From an uncultured Acidobacteriota bacterium (GTDB lineage: Bacteria; Acidobacteriota; JAAYUB01), in assembly GCA_937925645.1 (NCBI GenBank), contig CALAMB010000486.1, positions 12,556 to 76,555 of the forward strand: a DNA stretch of 64,000 nt. The letters are read 5' to 3'. The stretch's first letter is position 1. The number at the start of each line of letters is the position of its first letter. The translations under genes and the position numbers were made by a program. The notes under the pieces are model-generated. The model saw only the letters and a list, made by a program, of their open reading frames with translations. It made no database searches and was not told the DNA's origin. Shown here piece by piece: positions 25,212 to 35,183 of the stretch.

Positions 25212-26660
25212 GTGAAACTACCTATGCGTTCTGTTTTCGGATTACTCGTGTTGGGCCTGTTCACCGCGTCGTTCTACGCGGCGGATGTCCAGTTGACCAC
25301 GACGGTCTACCCGGAAAAACGAGAAGTGAAAGTGCCGTTCCACGCCACCGACCGCGCTCCGGTTGCTGAAGTCAAAGCCAAGGTCAAAGGGGCGGCCGGC
25401 CAGATCACGGTCGAGCTGGAGTACAAAAATCTGGTACCCGCCATTCTGTTCGGCGGCGACATCACCACTTACGTCGTCTGGGCGATAACACCCGCCGGCG
25501 AGGTGGAGAATCTCGGCCAGGTGGCCACTTCCGACAAGAACGGCAGCAGCCGGTTCGCCACGGCGAAGAAAGATTTCGCCCTGGTCATCACCGCCGAACC
25601 GCTTGCCCCGGTCAGCAATCCGTCCGACATCCTGATCTTCTATTCCGGCGCCCCCGCCCCGAAGGATGCCAAGAGCCGCACGTTCGCCTTCGCCGGCTTG
25701 GTGGACAAGTCTGAACTCTTCACCTGCAAAAACAAATCCATCCGCGGGATGAGCTATTCCAACACGACTCCGGTGACACTGTTACAGGCCCAAAAGGCCG
25801 TGGAACTCGCCGAGCGGTTTAAGACGGACCTGGTCCTGCCCGAGGCCGTCAAGTCGGCCAAGAGCGCCCTGGCCCAGGCGACCAACCTGCTGACCGAAAA
25901 GGGCGCGGGCAACAAGGCCGGTCAGGACAGCGCGCGGCGTGCCGTCGAGTTCGCCAGCCAGGCGCTGAAGGAGCATTTCCGCATCGTCGAGGAGAAGGCC
26001 GCCGCCGCGCTCGAGGCGAAACGCCAGGCTGAGAAGTCGGCGCTGGAACAGCAGGCGGCCGACGCCGACGCCGCCCGCCGTCAGACTGAAGCCTCGCTGC
26101 AGCAGTCCGAGGCCGCCCGCCGGCAATCCGAAGAAGCCCGTCGCCAGGCCGAGGAGGCCCGCCGGCAGGCGGAAGCGTCCATCGCCCAGTCGAAAAAAGA
26201 ACTGGCCAAGCTGGACCAGGAGCGGGCCCGGCTGAAGACGGAGCGCGACGCCCTGGCCAACCGCCTGTCGGGCGCCCTGGCCCAGGTGTCGGCCACCACC
26301 GAGACCGCCCGGGGGTATGTGGTCAGCCTGTCCGACATCACCTTCGACACGGGCAAGGCCACCCTGAAGACCGATGCCAAATACTCGCTGGCCAAGCTGG
26401 CGGGAATCCTGACCCTTCTGCAGGAGATGACGCTGAGCGTCGAAGGGCATACCGATTCCACCGGCTCCGCCGAGACCAACCAAAAGCTGTCGGCGGCCCG
26501 CGCCAATTCCGTCATGACCTTCCTGAAAGAGATGGGGGTGGCCGAGACGCGGATGACCGCCCAGGGCTTCGGCCCGGATCAGCCCGTCGCCCCGAACGAC
26601 ACCGCCGAGGGCCGGGCGCGCAACCGTCGCGTCGAGATCATCCTGCCCAAGACTCAATGA
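25212..26660 (+). CDS. OmpA-family protein with coiled-coil linker
   Basis: 482 residues. A signal peptide (LLVLGLFTASFYAA) is followed by an immunoglobulin-like beta region (about 25-180), a long Glu/Arg/Gln coiled coil (about 265-345) with heptad repeats of the EEARRQA type, and a C-terminal OmpA/MotB peptidoglycan-binding domain (VSLSDITFDTGKATLKTDAK, SVEGHTDSTGSAETNQKLS, ARNRRVEIIL). The GTG at 25212 is the start: AGGAGG lies 5 bases upstream, and the overlapping ATG at 25210 runs straight into TGA. Likely role: tethering the envelope to peptidoglycan. Confidence 0.9.
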   Translation: MKLPMRSVFGLLVLGLFTASFYAADVQLTTTVYPEKREVKVPFHATDRAPVAEVKAKVKGAAGQITVELEYKNLVPAILFGGDITTYVVWAITPAGEVENLGQVATSDKNGSSRFATAKKDFALVITAEPLAPVSNPSDILIFYSGAPAPKDAKSRTFAFAGLVDKSELFTCKNKSIRGMSYSNTTPVTLLQAQKAVELAERFKTDLVLPEAVKSAKSALAQATNLLTEKGAGNKAGQDSARRAVEFASQALKEHFRIVEEKAAAALEAKRQAEKSALEQQAADADAARRQTEASLQQSEAARRQSEEARRQAEEARRQAEASIAQSKKELAKLDQERARLKTERDALANRLSGALAQVSATTETARGYVVSLSDITFDTGKATLKTDAKYSLAKLAGILTLLQEMTLSVEGHTDSTGSAETNQKLSAARANSVMTFLKEMGVAETRMTAQGFGPDQPVAPNDTAEGRARNRRVEIILPKTQ

Positions 26661-26744
26661 CATTGTCCGCCGGCGGCGGCGCCCGGAACGCCGGGCGTCG
26701 CCGCACGGTTCACGTTCGCGCTTTGCTCAGGGGCGAACGGACGC

Positions 26745-26930
26745 TCAGCGTCCGCCTTTCCGCTTTTTCTTCCCCTTGCCCGGTTCCTCTCCTCCCTCCG
26801 GCTGCGGGTCTTCCGGCTGGGGCGGTGGTTCGGGCGGCGGCGCGGTCTTCTGGCTGCGCAGCGCCAGATAGATGATGCCGCCGAAAAAGCAGGCGGCCAA
26901 TATCATTACAAAGATGACATCCGGTTTCAT
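26745..26930 (-). CDS. Small single-pass membrane protein (61 aa)
   Basis: One membrane helix (VIFVMILAACFFGGIIYLAL) then a Pro/Glu-rich stretch (PPPEPPPQPEDPQPEGGEEP) and a very basic tail (GKGKKKRKGGR). GGAGGTCAC directly before the ATG is a strong ribosome site. Charge pattern suggests the basic tail faces the cytoplasm. No family recognised. Confidence 0.65.
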   Translation of the reverse strand: MKPDVIFVMILAACFFGGIIYLALRSQKTAPPPEPPPQPEDPQPEGGEEPGKGKKKRKGGR

Positions 26931-27087
26931 GTGACCTCCATGGCTGGATGCCCGGCCATCGGTTCCGGCGCCGATTGTGAAGGCGGCACCCGACCTCCGA
27001 CGGTCCGGTTCGGTTTGCATGGCGTGAAACAGACCCGGGTCCGCGCCGGTCGCTGGATCGCCGCACCGGCGGGAACGGTCCGGTTGG

Positions 27088-27480
27088 TCAGGCGGCGGGA
27101 GGAGCTCTGCGGAGTGGCGACAGCCGGATGCCCGTCGCCGCGGGCATGGCGCCTTCGGACACGGTCCAGCCGGCCAACACCAGTACCGGCGGTGAAACCG
27201 GACCGTCCGTCGGCACGAGCCCCGCGCCGCGGCAATCGAGGCCGTCGGGACCCGGAACGGCCGGCAGGAACCGCAGCGGCTTTCGGGCCGGCGCACGCGG
27301 CGGTTGCTTGCCGTCGCTCCGCGGATGGTCCACCCGGGTGAAATCGAGGCCGGACGGTTGCTCCGCCGCGTCGGGCATCAGCGCCCGGAGGGCGGGAATC
27401 AGGATGTGCAAAATCAGGGCGGACAGGATCAGTCCGTAAAGCATGCGGTGCGGTTTCGCTGTCTGGAAACGCTGCGCCAT
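27088..27480 (-). CDS. Hypothetical single-pass membrane protein (130 aa)
   Basis: Starts MAQRFQTAKPHRMLYGLILS: a basic N-terminus and one membrane helix, then a Pro/Arg-rich region with no recognised domain. The ribosome site before the ATG is weak, so both reality and start are uncertain. Divergent from the papain-like protease gene; same strand as the 61-residue membrane protein 158 bases downstream. Confidence 0.4.
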   Translation of the reverse strand: MAQRFQTAKPHRMLYGLILSALILHILIPALRALMPDAAEQPSGLDFTRVDHPRSDGKQPPRAPARKPLRFLPAVPGPDGLDCRGAGLVPTDGPVSPPVLVLAGWTVSEGAMPAATGIRLSPLRRAPPAA

Positions 27481-27614
27481 GTGTTGTCCGTCCGGATTGC
27501 CGGTGTGGTTGGAATCAGCCGAGTACTCAGTGGGAGTATAGTGGCTCCGCCTCCGCAAGTCAATGCGGGCACGCGTAAGACCGGCTTCTGGAACGCAAGT
27601 TCTCTCCGATCCGG

Positions 27615-27643
27615 TTGTCAAACCGGCGATGAACCGGTATAAT
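27615..27643 (+). promoter_or_regulatory. Promoter of the papain-like protease gene
   Basis: TTGTCA (27615-27620), 17 bases, perfect TATAAT (27638-27643); start expected near 27650, 24 bases before the ATG. Confidence 0.8.
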
Positions 27644-27673
27644 TTCTTGAAATTTTGCGGGGGAAGAGAAATC

Positions 27674-29722
27674 ATGCGCACCCGATTCTGGACATTATGC
27701 TGCATCCTGGTTGTCGCGACCGCCGTCCTGTCACCCGTTTTCGGCCAGCACCGGCCCGCAGACCGGCGGGAACTGCTGGAACGGCTCCGCCGGGAGATCG
27801 CCGAAAACGGCTACACGTTCACGGTTGGGAACAATCCCGCCCTGGACCTGCCCCTGGAGGCGCTGTGCGGCACCTACCCGCACGACCCCAACTGGAATCT
27901 GGAAAACGCTGATCCGCCGGATGCCAAGCGCGACTTGCCCGCCCGGTTTGACTGGCGCGAAGCCGGCGGCCTGCCGCCGGTGCGCAACCAGGGCAGCTGC
28001 GGCAGCTGCTGGGCGTTCGCCGCCGTCGGCGTCCTGGAATGCCAGATCCTGCTGGTGGACGGTGAGGTTGTCAACTTGTCCGAACAACAGCTCGTGGACT
28101 GCAACCGCGGCGGCCCGTTCGGCAACAGCGGCTGCAACGGCGGCTTCACCTCCAACGCGATGTTCTACCTCTCATCCCAAGGTGTCACCTTCGAGGCTTG
28201 GTACCCGTACAAACAGATGGACTTCCCCTACGGCGAGTGCATCGGTGACACCGTCTCCAAGTCCTACAAGCCGGCTCGCCGCGGCGGCGTCGCCAACGAA
28301 GTGGCGGCGATCAAGCAGGCGATTTACGACCACGGGCCGGTGGCCTGTTCCGTCGCCGTGGACGACCTGTTCCAGGCGTACACCGGCGGCATCTACAACG
28401 GACCCGGCGCCACCTACACCAACCACGCCGTGATCCTGGTGGGCTGGGACGACAACAACGGCGACGGCTACTGGATCATGCGCAACAGCTGGGGCACCAG
28501 CTGGGGCCTGGACGGTTACATGCTCATCCGCTGGGGCGCCGCGCAGATCGGCAGCGACTGCATCTGGGCCGAGACTGACCCCGCCGCCACGCCGGCCCTC
28601 GTCCAGAGCGCGGTCGCTGTGGACTCCGACGGCAACGGTGTGCTCGATCCGGGCGAAACCGCCACCGTCCGCCTCACCGTGCACAACCACGGCACTGCGG
28701 CTACCGGCATCTCCGTCGGCCTGGCGTCCGACGATCCGCTGGTGACGGTGGCCCAACCGGCGGATACGCTCCCGGATCTGGCCAAGGGCGCCGAAGCGGA
28801 CGCCGAGTTCACCGTCACCGCCAGCCCGGATGCACCCAAAGCCCACCGGCTGGAGTTCGCCCTGAACTTCGCCGGCGACGGGTTCGCAGCCAACGGCCGC
28901 TTCTGGCACCGCCTGCGCCGGCCACAGGCCCTCGTCATCGATCTGGACGGCAATGCCAACAGCGGACCGGCGGTGCTGGCCGCCCTGCTGGCCAACGGCG
29001 TCGATGCCGTCCGTTTCACCGAGTATGATCTGTCCGAGCTGAGTGGCATCCCCATGCTGTTCGTCTGCCTGGGCGTGTCGCCCGACGATTACATCCTGTC
29101 CACCCTGGACGGCGTCTACCTGCGCCGCGCCCTGGCCTGGGGACAGAACATGTACCTCGAGGGCGGCGACGTCTGGTCGGTGTCGCCGATGAATCAGATC
29201 GTCCAGCCCTGGTTCAACGCCACCTGCGTCAGCAGCGGCGACGCGCCCCTGACCGCGGTGACAGGCGCCGCGGGCACACCGTACGAAGGGCTTGACCTGC
29301 CGTACACCGGCGACAACGAGAATATCGACCAGATCGCACCGGCGGCGGACGGCTGGCAGATCCTGCAGAACGCGCCGTCCGCCTTTGGCTGCGGCGTCGC
29401 CACCAACGGCCACGACTACTGGGGCACCTGGTACCCCTTCAAGGCGATCGCCACCTCCTTCGAATTCGGCGGCCTGGCCGAGGGGAGCGGCGACAACTCC
29501 CGGCTGGAACTGATGCGTCGGATCGCGGAGTATCTCACGCCGCCCAAGCCGGGCGACCTGAACCTCAACGGCACCTTCGACACCGAAGACCTGCTCTGGC
29601 TGGCGGAATGCCTGGCCGACCGGCGGCAGCTCCCCGCCGGAATCAATGCGGATGTCGACGCCGACGGCCGGCTCACCATCGGCGATCTGATCCTGCTGCG
29701 GCTGGCGGTCGAGAGCCGATAA
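27674..29722 (+). CDS. Secreted papain-family (C1) cysteine protease with dockerin-like C-terminus
   Basis: 682 residues. Signal peptide (VVATAVLSPVFG), a short propeptide, then a C1A peptidase domain: oxyanion Gln106 and nucleophile Cys112 in NQGSCGSCWAF, His in TNHAVILVGW, Asn in RNSWGTSWG. A CARDB-like beta domain follows (VDSDGNGVLDPGETATVRLT), then an uncharacterised region (about 420-620). The final ~60 residues are two calcium-loop repeats of dockerin type I (GDLNLNGTFDTEDLLWLAEC and INADVDADGRLTIGDLILLR). GGGGAAGAG precedes the ATG at 27674. Likely an extracellular endopeptidase. Confidence 0.9.
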   Translation: MRTRFWTLCCILVVATAVLSPVFGQHRPADRRELLERLRREIAENGYTFTVGNNPALDLPLEALCGTYPHDPNWNLENADPPDAKRDLPARFDWREAGGLPPVRNQGSCGSCWAFAAVGVLECQILLVDGEVVNLSEQQLVDCNRGGPFGNSGCNGGFTSNAMFYLSSQGVTFEAWYPYKQMDFPYGECIGDTVSKSYKPARRGGVANEVAAIKQAIYDHGPVACSVAVDDLFQAYTGGIYNGPGATYTNHAVILVGWDDNNGDGYWIMRNSWGTSWGLDGYMLIRWGAAQIGSDCIWAETDPAATPALVQSAVAVDSDGNGVLDPGETATVRLTVHNHGTAATGISVGLASDDPLVTVAQPADTLPDLAKGAEADAEFTVTASPDAPKAHRLEFALNFAGDGFAANGRFWHRLRRPQALVIDLDGNANSGPAVLAALLANGVDAVRFTEYDLSELSGIPMLFVCLGVSPDDYILSTLDGVYLRRALAWGQNMYLEGGDVWSVSPMNQIVQPWFNATCVSSGDAPLTAVTGAAGTPYEGLDLPYTGDNENIDQIAPAADGWQILQNAPSAFGCGVATNGHDYWGTWYPFKAIATSFEFGGLAEGSGDNSRLELMRRIAEYLTPPKPGDLNLNGTFDTEDLLWLAECLADRRQLPAGINADVDADGRLTIGDLILLRLAVESR

Positions 29723-29746
29723 GACCATTCCGGCGTATCGGCATGG

Positions 29747-29752
29747 TATAAT
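29747..29752 (+). promoter_or_regulatory. -10 element for a probably leaderless permease mRNA
   Basis: Perfect TATAAT ending 7 bases before the ATG at 29760; transcription would begin at or next to the start codon. The -35 is weak, and no ribosome site precedes the ATG. Confidence 0.5.
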
Positions 29753-29759
29753 TTCGTAC

Positions 29760-31982
29760 ATGTCGAAATCCGAGATACATCTCGCTCGTGAGATGTCCCT
29801 CATGCAGGTCACCATGATCGGCGTGGGGGCCATGATCGGGGCGGGTATCTTCGTGCTCACCGGCATCGCCGCCGGAGAGGCGGGTCCCGCGCTGATCCTC
29901 GCGTTTTTCCTCAACGGTGCGGTGACGCTGATCACCGCCATGGCCTACGCCGAGCTGGGTTCGGCGTTCCACGACGCCGGAGGCGGCTACCTGTGGGTCA
30001 AGACCGGCCTGCCCGATCCCAACGGTTTTCTGGCTGGCTGGATTTCCTGGTTCGCCCACGCCGTGGCTTGCTCCCTCTATGCCCTGGGCTTTGGCGCATA
30101 TTTCGCCGAAGTCTTGAAATCCATGAACATCCGGCTGCCGTTCTTCGCTCACGCCACCGACAAGATCCTGGCCGTGGCCGTCATCCTGATCTTCGGGCTG
30201 ATCAACCTCCGCGGCGCCTCGGAGACCGGCAAGGCGGGCGTGTTCGTGACGTTCGCCAAGATTCTGGTGATCGCTTTCTTCATCGTCATCGGATTGGTGG
30301 CCACCATTCAGCACCCCGACTGTTGGAGCAATTTCGTCGACTTCCTGCCCAAGGGTTTCGGCGGCGTGGTCATCGCCATGGGCCTGACTTTCATCGCCTT
30401 CCAAGGGTACGAGATCATCGCCCAATGCTCCGAGGAGGTTTTGGAGCCCAGAAAGAATATTCCCCGTGCGGTGTTCCTGTCGCTGATCATTGTCATCCCC
30501 ATCTATCTGCTCGTGGCGTTCGTGGCCCTGGCCGCGGTGGACGCCGGCGGAATCCCCACCTGGCAGTACCTCGGCCTGAAAAAGGAGCTGGCCCTGGTGG
30601 AGACCGCCCAACAGTTCATCGCTTTCGGCGGCGTAGTCATCCTGGTGGGGGGGCTGCTATCCACCATGTCGGCTCTCAACGCCACCATCTTCTCTTCGTC
30701 CCGGGTGGCTTTTGCGATGGGCCGGGACCATAACCTGCCGGATTTCTTCGCCCGAATCCATAAACGATTCAAGACACCTCACCTGGCCTTGCTCGCCTCC
30801 AACCTGATCATCGTGATCATGGCCGTCGCCCTGCCCATCGAGGACGTGGCCTCCGCCGCCGATATCATGTTCCTGTTCCTCTTCCTGCAGGTCAACGTGG
30901 TGCTCATCCGGCTCCGCAAGATCCTGCCCGATCTGGACCGCGGCTTCCGGGTCCCCTGGGTGCCGTTCATCCCCATCCTCGGGATCGTGATCCAGGGGGC
31001 CATCGCGCTCTACCTGGCGTTCTATTCTCCCAAGGCCTGGGTGACCATCATCTTTTGGATCGGCTCCGGCTTTCTGGTGTACAAAACTTACGCTTCAAAA
31101 AAAGAGCGGGCCGCCCTCGATTTCGCCCGCTACATGGCCAAAATGGACCGGATGGAGTACCGAATCCTGGTCGCCATCTCCCATCCGGACACCTACCAGT
31201 CCATGATGCAGGCCGCCCTGCCCATCGCCCAAAAACACCAGGGCGAAGTCATCTGCGTCACCGTGGCCGAGGTGCCCGACGGCTTGCCCCTGCTGCACGG
31301 CATGGACCAGCTGGGGGCGCTGGAACCGGTTCTCGACAAGGCCGTGGCCATGGCGCAACAGGCCGGGTTGCCGAACAAGCGGATCATCAAGTTCGCCCAC
31401 CGCATTTCGCAGGGCATCGTCGAGACCGCCCGCGAGGAGGAATGCAATTTCATCCTTGTGGGACGTGGCCGGAGGCCGAACTTCGTGGAGAAGCTGTTCG
31501 CCTCGGTGGTGGACCTCATCATCCAGAACGCTCCCGTCGAGGTGGGCATCGTCGTGGGCAACATTCCCAAGCGGATCCACACCATCCTGTTTCCCCACAC
31601 CAACGAACCCCAGACCCAGCTGGCCCAGAACTTGCTGCCCGCCTTCTGCAAACATTTCGGGGCCCGGGTGCGGGTAGTTCGAGTGGTCCCGCCCGGTCTG
31701 AGCGAAGCCGATCAGGCCGCGGCCATCGAGGAGATTCGGGCCTCATTCACCGATGCCACGTTCGATATGGACATCGAACTCCTGCCCGGCCTGGACGTGG
31801 CCGCCCAGCTCAAGCGAGCCGCCCAAAACTGCCAGCTCATCATCATGGGCGGCTCCGCCATGACCCTGCTGGAGCAGTTGATCGCGCCGCCCGTCCCCCT
31901 TCAGCTGGCCGACCAGACGAACAAGCCGGTGATAATCGTTCGGAAATACGGGAAGGATTACGATGGAGAAATCGTTTCTTAA
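29760..31982 (+). CDS. APC-superfamily amino acid permease fused to universal stress protein domains
   Basis: 740 residues. The first ~450 form a 12-helix permease of the APC family; the hallmark first helix reads MIGVGAMIGAGIFVLTGIAA, and helix 6 carries GGVVIAMGLTFIAFQGYEII. The remaining ~285 residues are cytosolic and contain two UspA-like halves (YRILVAISHPDTYQSMMQAA and HTILFPHTNEPQTQLAQNLL), each with glycine-rich nucleotide-loop remnants (ILVGRGRRPN, IIMGGSAMT). Such fusions are thought to regulate transport by nucleotide binding. Substrate unknown. The start at 29760 appears leaderless. It overlaps the next gene by 20 bases. Confidence 0.9.
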   Translation: MSKSEIHLAREMSLMQVTMIGVGAMIGAGIFVLTGIAAGEAGPALILAFFLNGAVTLITAMAYAELGSAFHDAGGGYLWVKTGLPDPNGFLAGWISWFAHAVACSLYALGFGAYFAEVLKSMNIRLPFFAHATDKILAVAVILIFGLINLRGASETGKAGVFVTFAKILVIAFFIVIGLVATIQHPDCWSNFVDFLPKGFGGVVIAMGLTFIAFQGYEIIAQCSEEVLEPRKNIPRAVFLSLIIVIPIYLLVAFVALAAVDAGGIPTWQYLGLKKELALVETAQQFIAFGGVVILVGGLLSTMSALNATIFSSSRVAFAMGRDHNLPDFFARIHKRFKTPHLALLASNLIIVIMAVALPIEDVASAADIMFLFLFLQVNVVLIRLRKILPDLDRGFRVPWVPFIPILGIVIQGAIALYLAFYSPKAWVTIIFWIGSGFLVYKTYASKKERAALDFARYMAKMDRMEYRILVAISHPDTYQSMMQAALPIAQKHQGEVICVTVAEVPDGLPLLHGMDQLGALEPVLDKAVAMAQQAGLPNKRIIKFAHRISQGIVETAREEECNFILVGRGRRPNFVEKLFASVVDLIIQNAPVEVGIVVGNIPKRIHTILFPHTNEPQTQLAQNLLPAFCKHFGARVRVVRVVPPGLSEADQAAAIEEIRASFTDATFDMDIELLPGLDVAAQLKRAAQNCQLIIMGGSAMTLLEQLIAPPVPLQLADQTNKPVIIVRKYGKDYDGEIVS

Positions 31983-32613
31983 AACCTTCAACGACGCGTT
32001 CGGGCAGATCATCGTCTTCCTGCCCGACCTGTTCGCCGCCCTGGCCATTCTGCTGCTGGGCGCCATTGCGGCGGCCGTGGTTAAAAAGCTGACCCTGCGC
32101 CTCGGCCTGCTCATCCGCCTGGACCGGCTCGCCGCCCGCCTGTTCGCCAAGGGCGACGTGCGCCACACGTTCCTGAACCTGCTGGGGAACGTCCTGGGGG
32201 TCATCGTCTTTCTGGTCTTCCTCGACAGCGCCCTGTTGGTCCTCCGGCTTCAGGCGTTGGAGAAAATGGTCCAGAAGACGGTGTTCTTCATCCCCAATCT
32301 GATCATCAGCGGGGTCATCCTGGGCATCGGGCTCCTGGTGGCCAACCGCGTGGCTCACTCCACCGAGCAGTTGTTCAGCGGGGAAGGCCTGCGGCACGCC
32401 TACGCCCTCAGCCGGTTCATCCGAGCAGGCATCCTGTTGTTCGTGACCGCGTTGGTGCTCCTCCAGCTGGAAATCTCCCGGGAAATCGTCCTGTACGGTT
32501 TCATCATCACGCTGGGTTCGGTGGGGTTGTCGTTCGTCCTGGCCATCGGGACCGGCTCACGGGATGCGGTGAAGAAGCTGTGGGACATGCTGTTGGAGCG
32601 ACTGGAAAAGTAG
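31963..32613 (+). CDS. Small MscS/CmpX-like membrane protein
   Basis: 216 residues with four or five membrane helices (IIVFLPDLFAALAILLLGAI; LLGNVLGVIVFLVFLDSALL; NLIISGVILGIGLLVANRV; FITLG... region near the end) and basic loops. The pattern resembles the conserved transmembrane repeats of CmpX/MscS-type proteins, without the cytosolic beta-domain of MscS. GGAAGGA is 6 bases before the ATG. Starting inside the permease gene suggests a shared function, perhaps in osmotic or solute response. Confidence 0.75.
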   Translation: MEKSFLKTFNDAFGQIIVFLPDLFAALAILLLGAIAAAVVKKLTLRLGLLIRLDRLAARLFAKGDVRHTFLNLLGNVLGVIVFLVFLDSALLVLRLQALEKMVQKTVFFIPNLIISGVILGIGLLVANRVAHSTEQLFSGEGLRHAYALSRFIRAGILLFVTALVLLQLEISREIVLYGFIITLGSVGLSFVLAIGTGSRDAVKKLWDMLLERLEK

Positions 32614-32695
32614 ACGGGAAGACCGCCGGCGGGCACTGTTCACACCCTTCTTGATGCCGGCCGAACATCCGGCTGCCGCTCTCGCTGCCGTTCGC

Positions 32696-33787
<1,092 letters not shown>

Positions 33788-33891
33788 GGCTGCCCTCCTG
33801 TCGCGGACCGGATTCTTTTGCCCAATATGCCCGGGCGCCTGCTCCGGGGCAAGCAAAAAAACCAGGGCCGGACGTCCCGGCGCCACCGGCG

Positions 33892-33920
33892 TTGAACCGT
33901 TCCCGCGACTCGGCTAGAAT
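33892..33920 (+). promoter_or_regulatory. Promoter of the metallophosphoesterase gene
   Basis: TTGAAC (33892-33897), 17 bases, TAGAAT (33915-33920). Confidence 0.7.
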
Positions 33921-33947
33921 GGGGCATCCTTCCGGGGAGTGACGCGG

Positions 33948-35147
33948 ATGAGCTGGCCGATCCGGATGACCCTGGTGACAGCTCCGCTGGTGCTCGCGGT
34001 CGCCCTGTACGCCGCGCTCCGGCTGGCCGGCGCGGCGGCTCTGCTGCGCCGTACCCCGCCAGCACGGGCCCGCTGGGTCGCTCTGGGAATGCTGCTGGCG
34101 CTCAACCTGTGGCCGCTCGCCCTGGTGTCCGCCCACCTGCTGGGCTGGCCCGGCCGGCCGTGGCTGGAGGGGGCCCATCCCCAACTGATCGATCATCTGC
34201 TGGTCTATCCTTTCTGGTGGGGCTTCGTGCTGGCGCTGGAACTGGCGCCCTGGCTGCTGGCCTTGGAGCTGGCCAGCTTGGGCACGTGGCTGGCTCACGC
34301 CGAAGCGTGGCGCCGCCGCCTGGCCTGGATCCGGCTGGCGCTGGCCGCGGGGCTCGCCCTCCTCGTGGGCGGCCGCATGGCGTGGGATACCCAGCGAATC
34401 CAGCTGGTGGACGAGACGGTGGCGGTGCGGGAACTCCCCGCCGACCTCGACGGGATGAACCTGCTCCTCCTCGGCGACCTGCAGGTGGATCGCTACACCC
34501 AGGGGAGCAAGCTGGAACGGTTCCTGGCCGCCATCGGCGCCGCCCGGGCCGACCTGGTCCTCTACGCCGGCGACCTCGTCACCGACGGCACCGACTTCCT
34601 CCGGCCGGCCCTGGCCGCCATGTGCCGCGTGCGCGCTCCGGCCGGCCGTGTTGCTGTCATGGGGGATCATGACTTCTGGGCGGATCCGGAAGCGGTCCGG
34701 CAGGGTCTGCGCGGCTGTGGCTGGACTTTCCTGGAGAACGAGCATCGCCTCTTCGCCTGGCGCGGACGGCGGATCCTGGTCACGGGCATCCGCTACATCT
34801 ACAGCGATCGAGTGCCGACGGGCCGTTTGCGGTCCCTGCTGGCCGCCGCGCCGGCGGCGGATCTGAAGATTCTGCTGGTGCACCAACCGGCCACCGGTGT
34901 CATCGCTGCGGCCGACGCCCACGGCTATCAGCTCGTGGTCGCCGGCCACACCCATGGCGGCCAGATCGTCTTCCACCTGTTCGCCTGGCCCATCACCCCC
35001 ACCCAGTTGGAGAACGATTTCTACTCCGGCAACCACGCCTACGGACGGCTGCGGGTGGTGGTGACCAACGGGGTGGGCCTGACTCTGGCTCCGGTACGCT
35101 ACGGCGCCCCCGCCGAAATCACCCGCATCCGCCTGTGCCACCCCTGA
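33948..35147 (+). CDS. Membrane-anchored metallophosphoesterase, YkuE/YaeI-like
   Basis: 399 residues. Four N-terminal membrane helices (to about residue 145) precede a calcineurin-like domain with LLLLGDLQVDRY, LVLYAGDLVTDG, VAVMGDHDFW, LLVHQP and VVAGHTHGGQIV. Relatives remove lipid A or UDP-linked phosphates or act as generic phosphodiesterases. Two usual metal ligands are changed: D-x-H is D-x-Q (GDLQ) and GNHD is GDHD, so metal choice or activity may differ. The ATG at 33948 is chosen because GGGGAG lies 8 bases upstream. Confidence 0.88.
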   Translation: MSWPIRMTLVTAPLVLAVALYAALRLAGAAALLRRTPPARARWVALGMLLALNLWPLALVSAHLLGWPGRPWLEGAHPQLIDHLLVYPFWWGFVLALELAPWLLALELASLGTWLAHAEAWRRRLAWIRLALAAGLALLVGGRMAWDTQRIQLVDETVAVRELPADLDGMNLLLLGDLQVDRYTQGSKLERFLAAIGAARADLVLYAGDLVTDGTDFLRPALAAMCRVRAPAGRVAVMGDHDFWADPEAVRQGLRGCGWTFLENEHRLFAWRGRRILVTGIRYIYSDRVPTGRLRSLLAAAPAADLKILLVHQPATGVIAAADAHGYQLVVAGHTHGGQIVFHLFAWPITPTQLENDFYSGNHAYGRLRVVVTNGVGLTLAPVRYGAPAEITRIRLCHP

Positions 35148-35183
35148 ACGCGGATCGCCGCTGCAGGCTTGATGCGACAGGTA

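Noticed and set aside
24817-25215. Possible 132-codon gene before the OmpA-like gene
   Set aside because: No ribosome site, no third-position bias, and it runs past the well-supported GTG start at 25212.
25990-26240. DNA tandem repeat in the OmpA-like gene
   Set aside because: It is the coiled-coil heptad pattern of the protein (EEARRQA units), explained by coding function.
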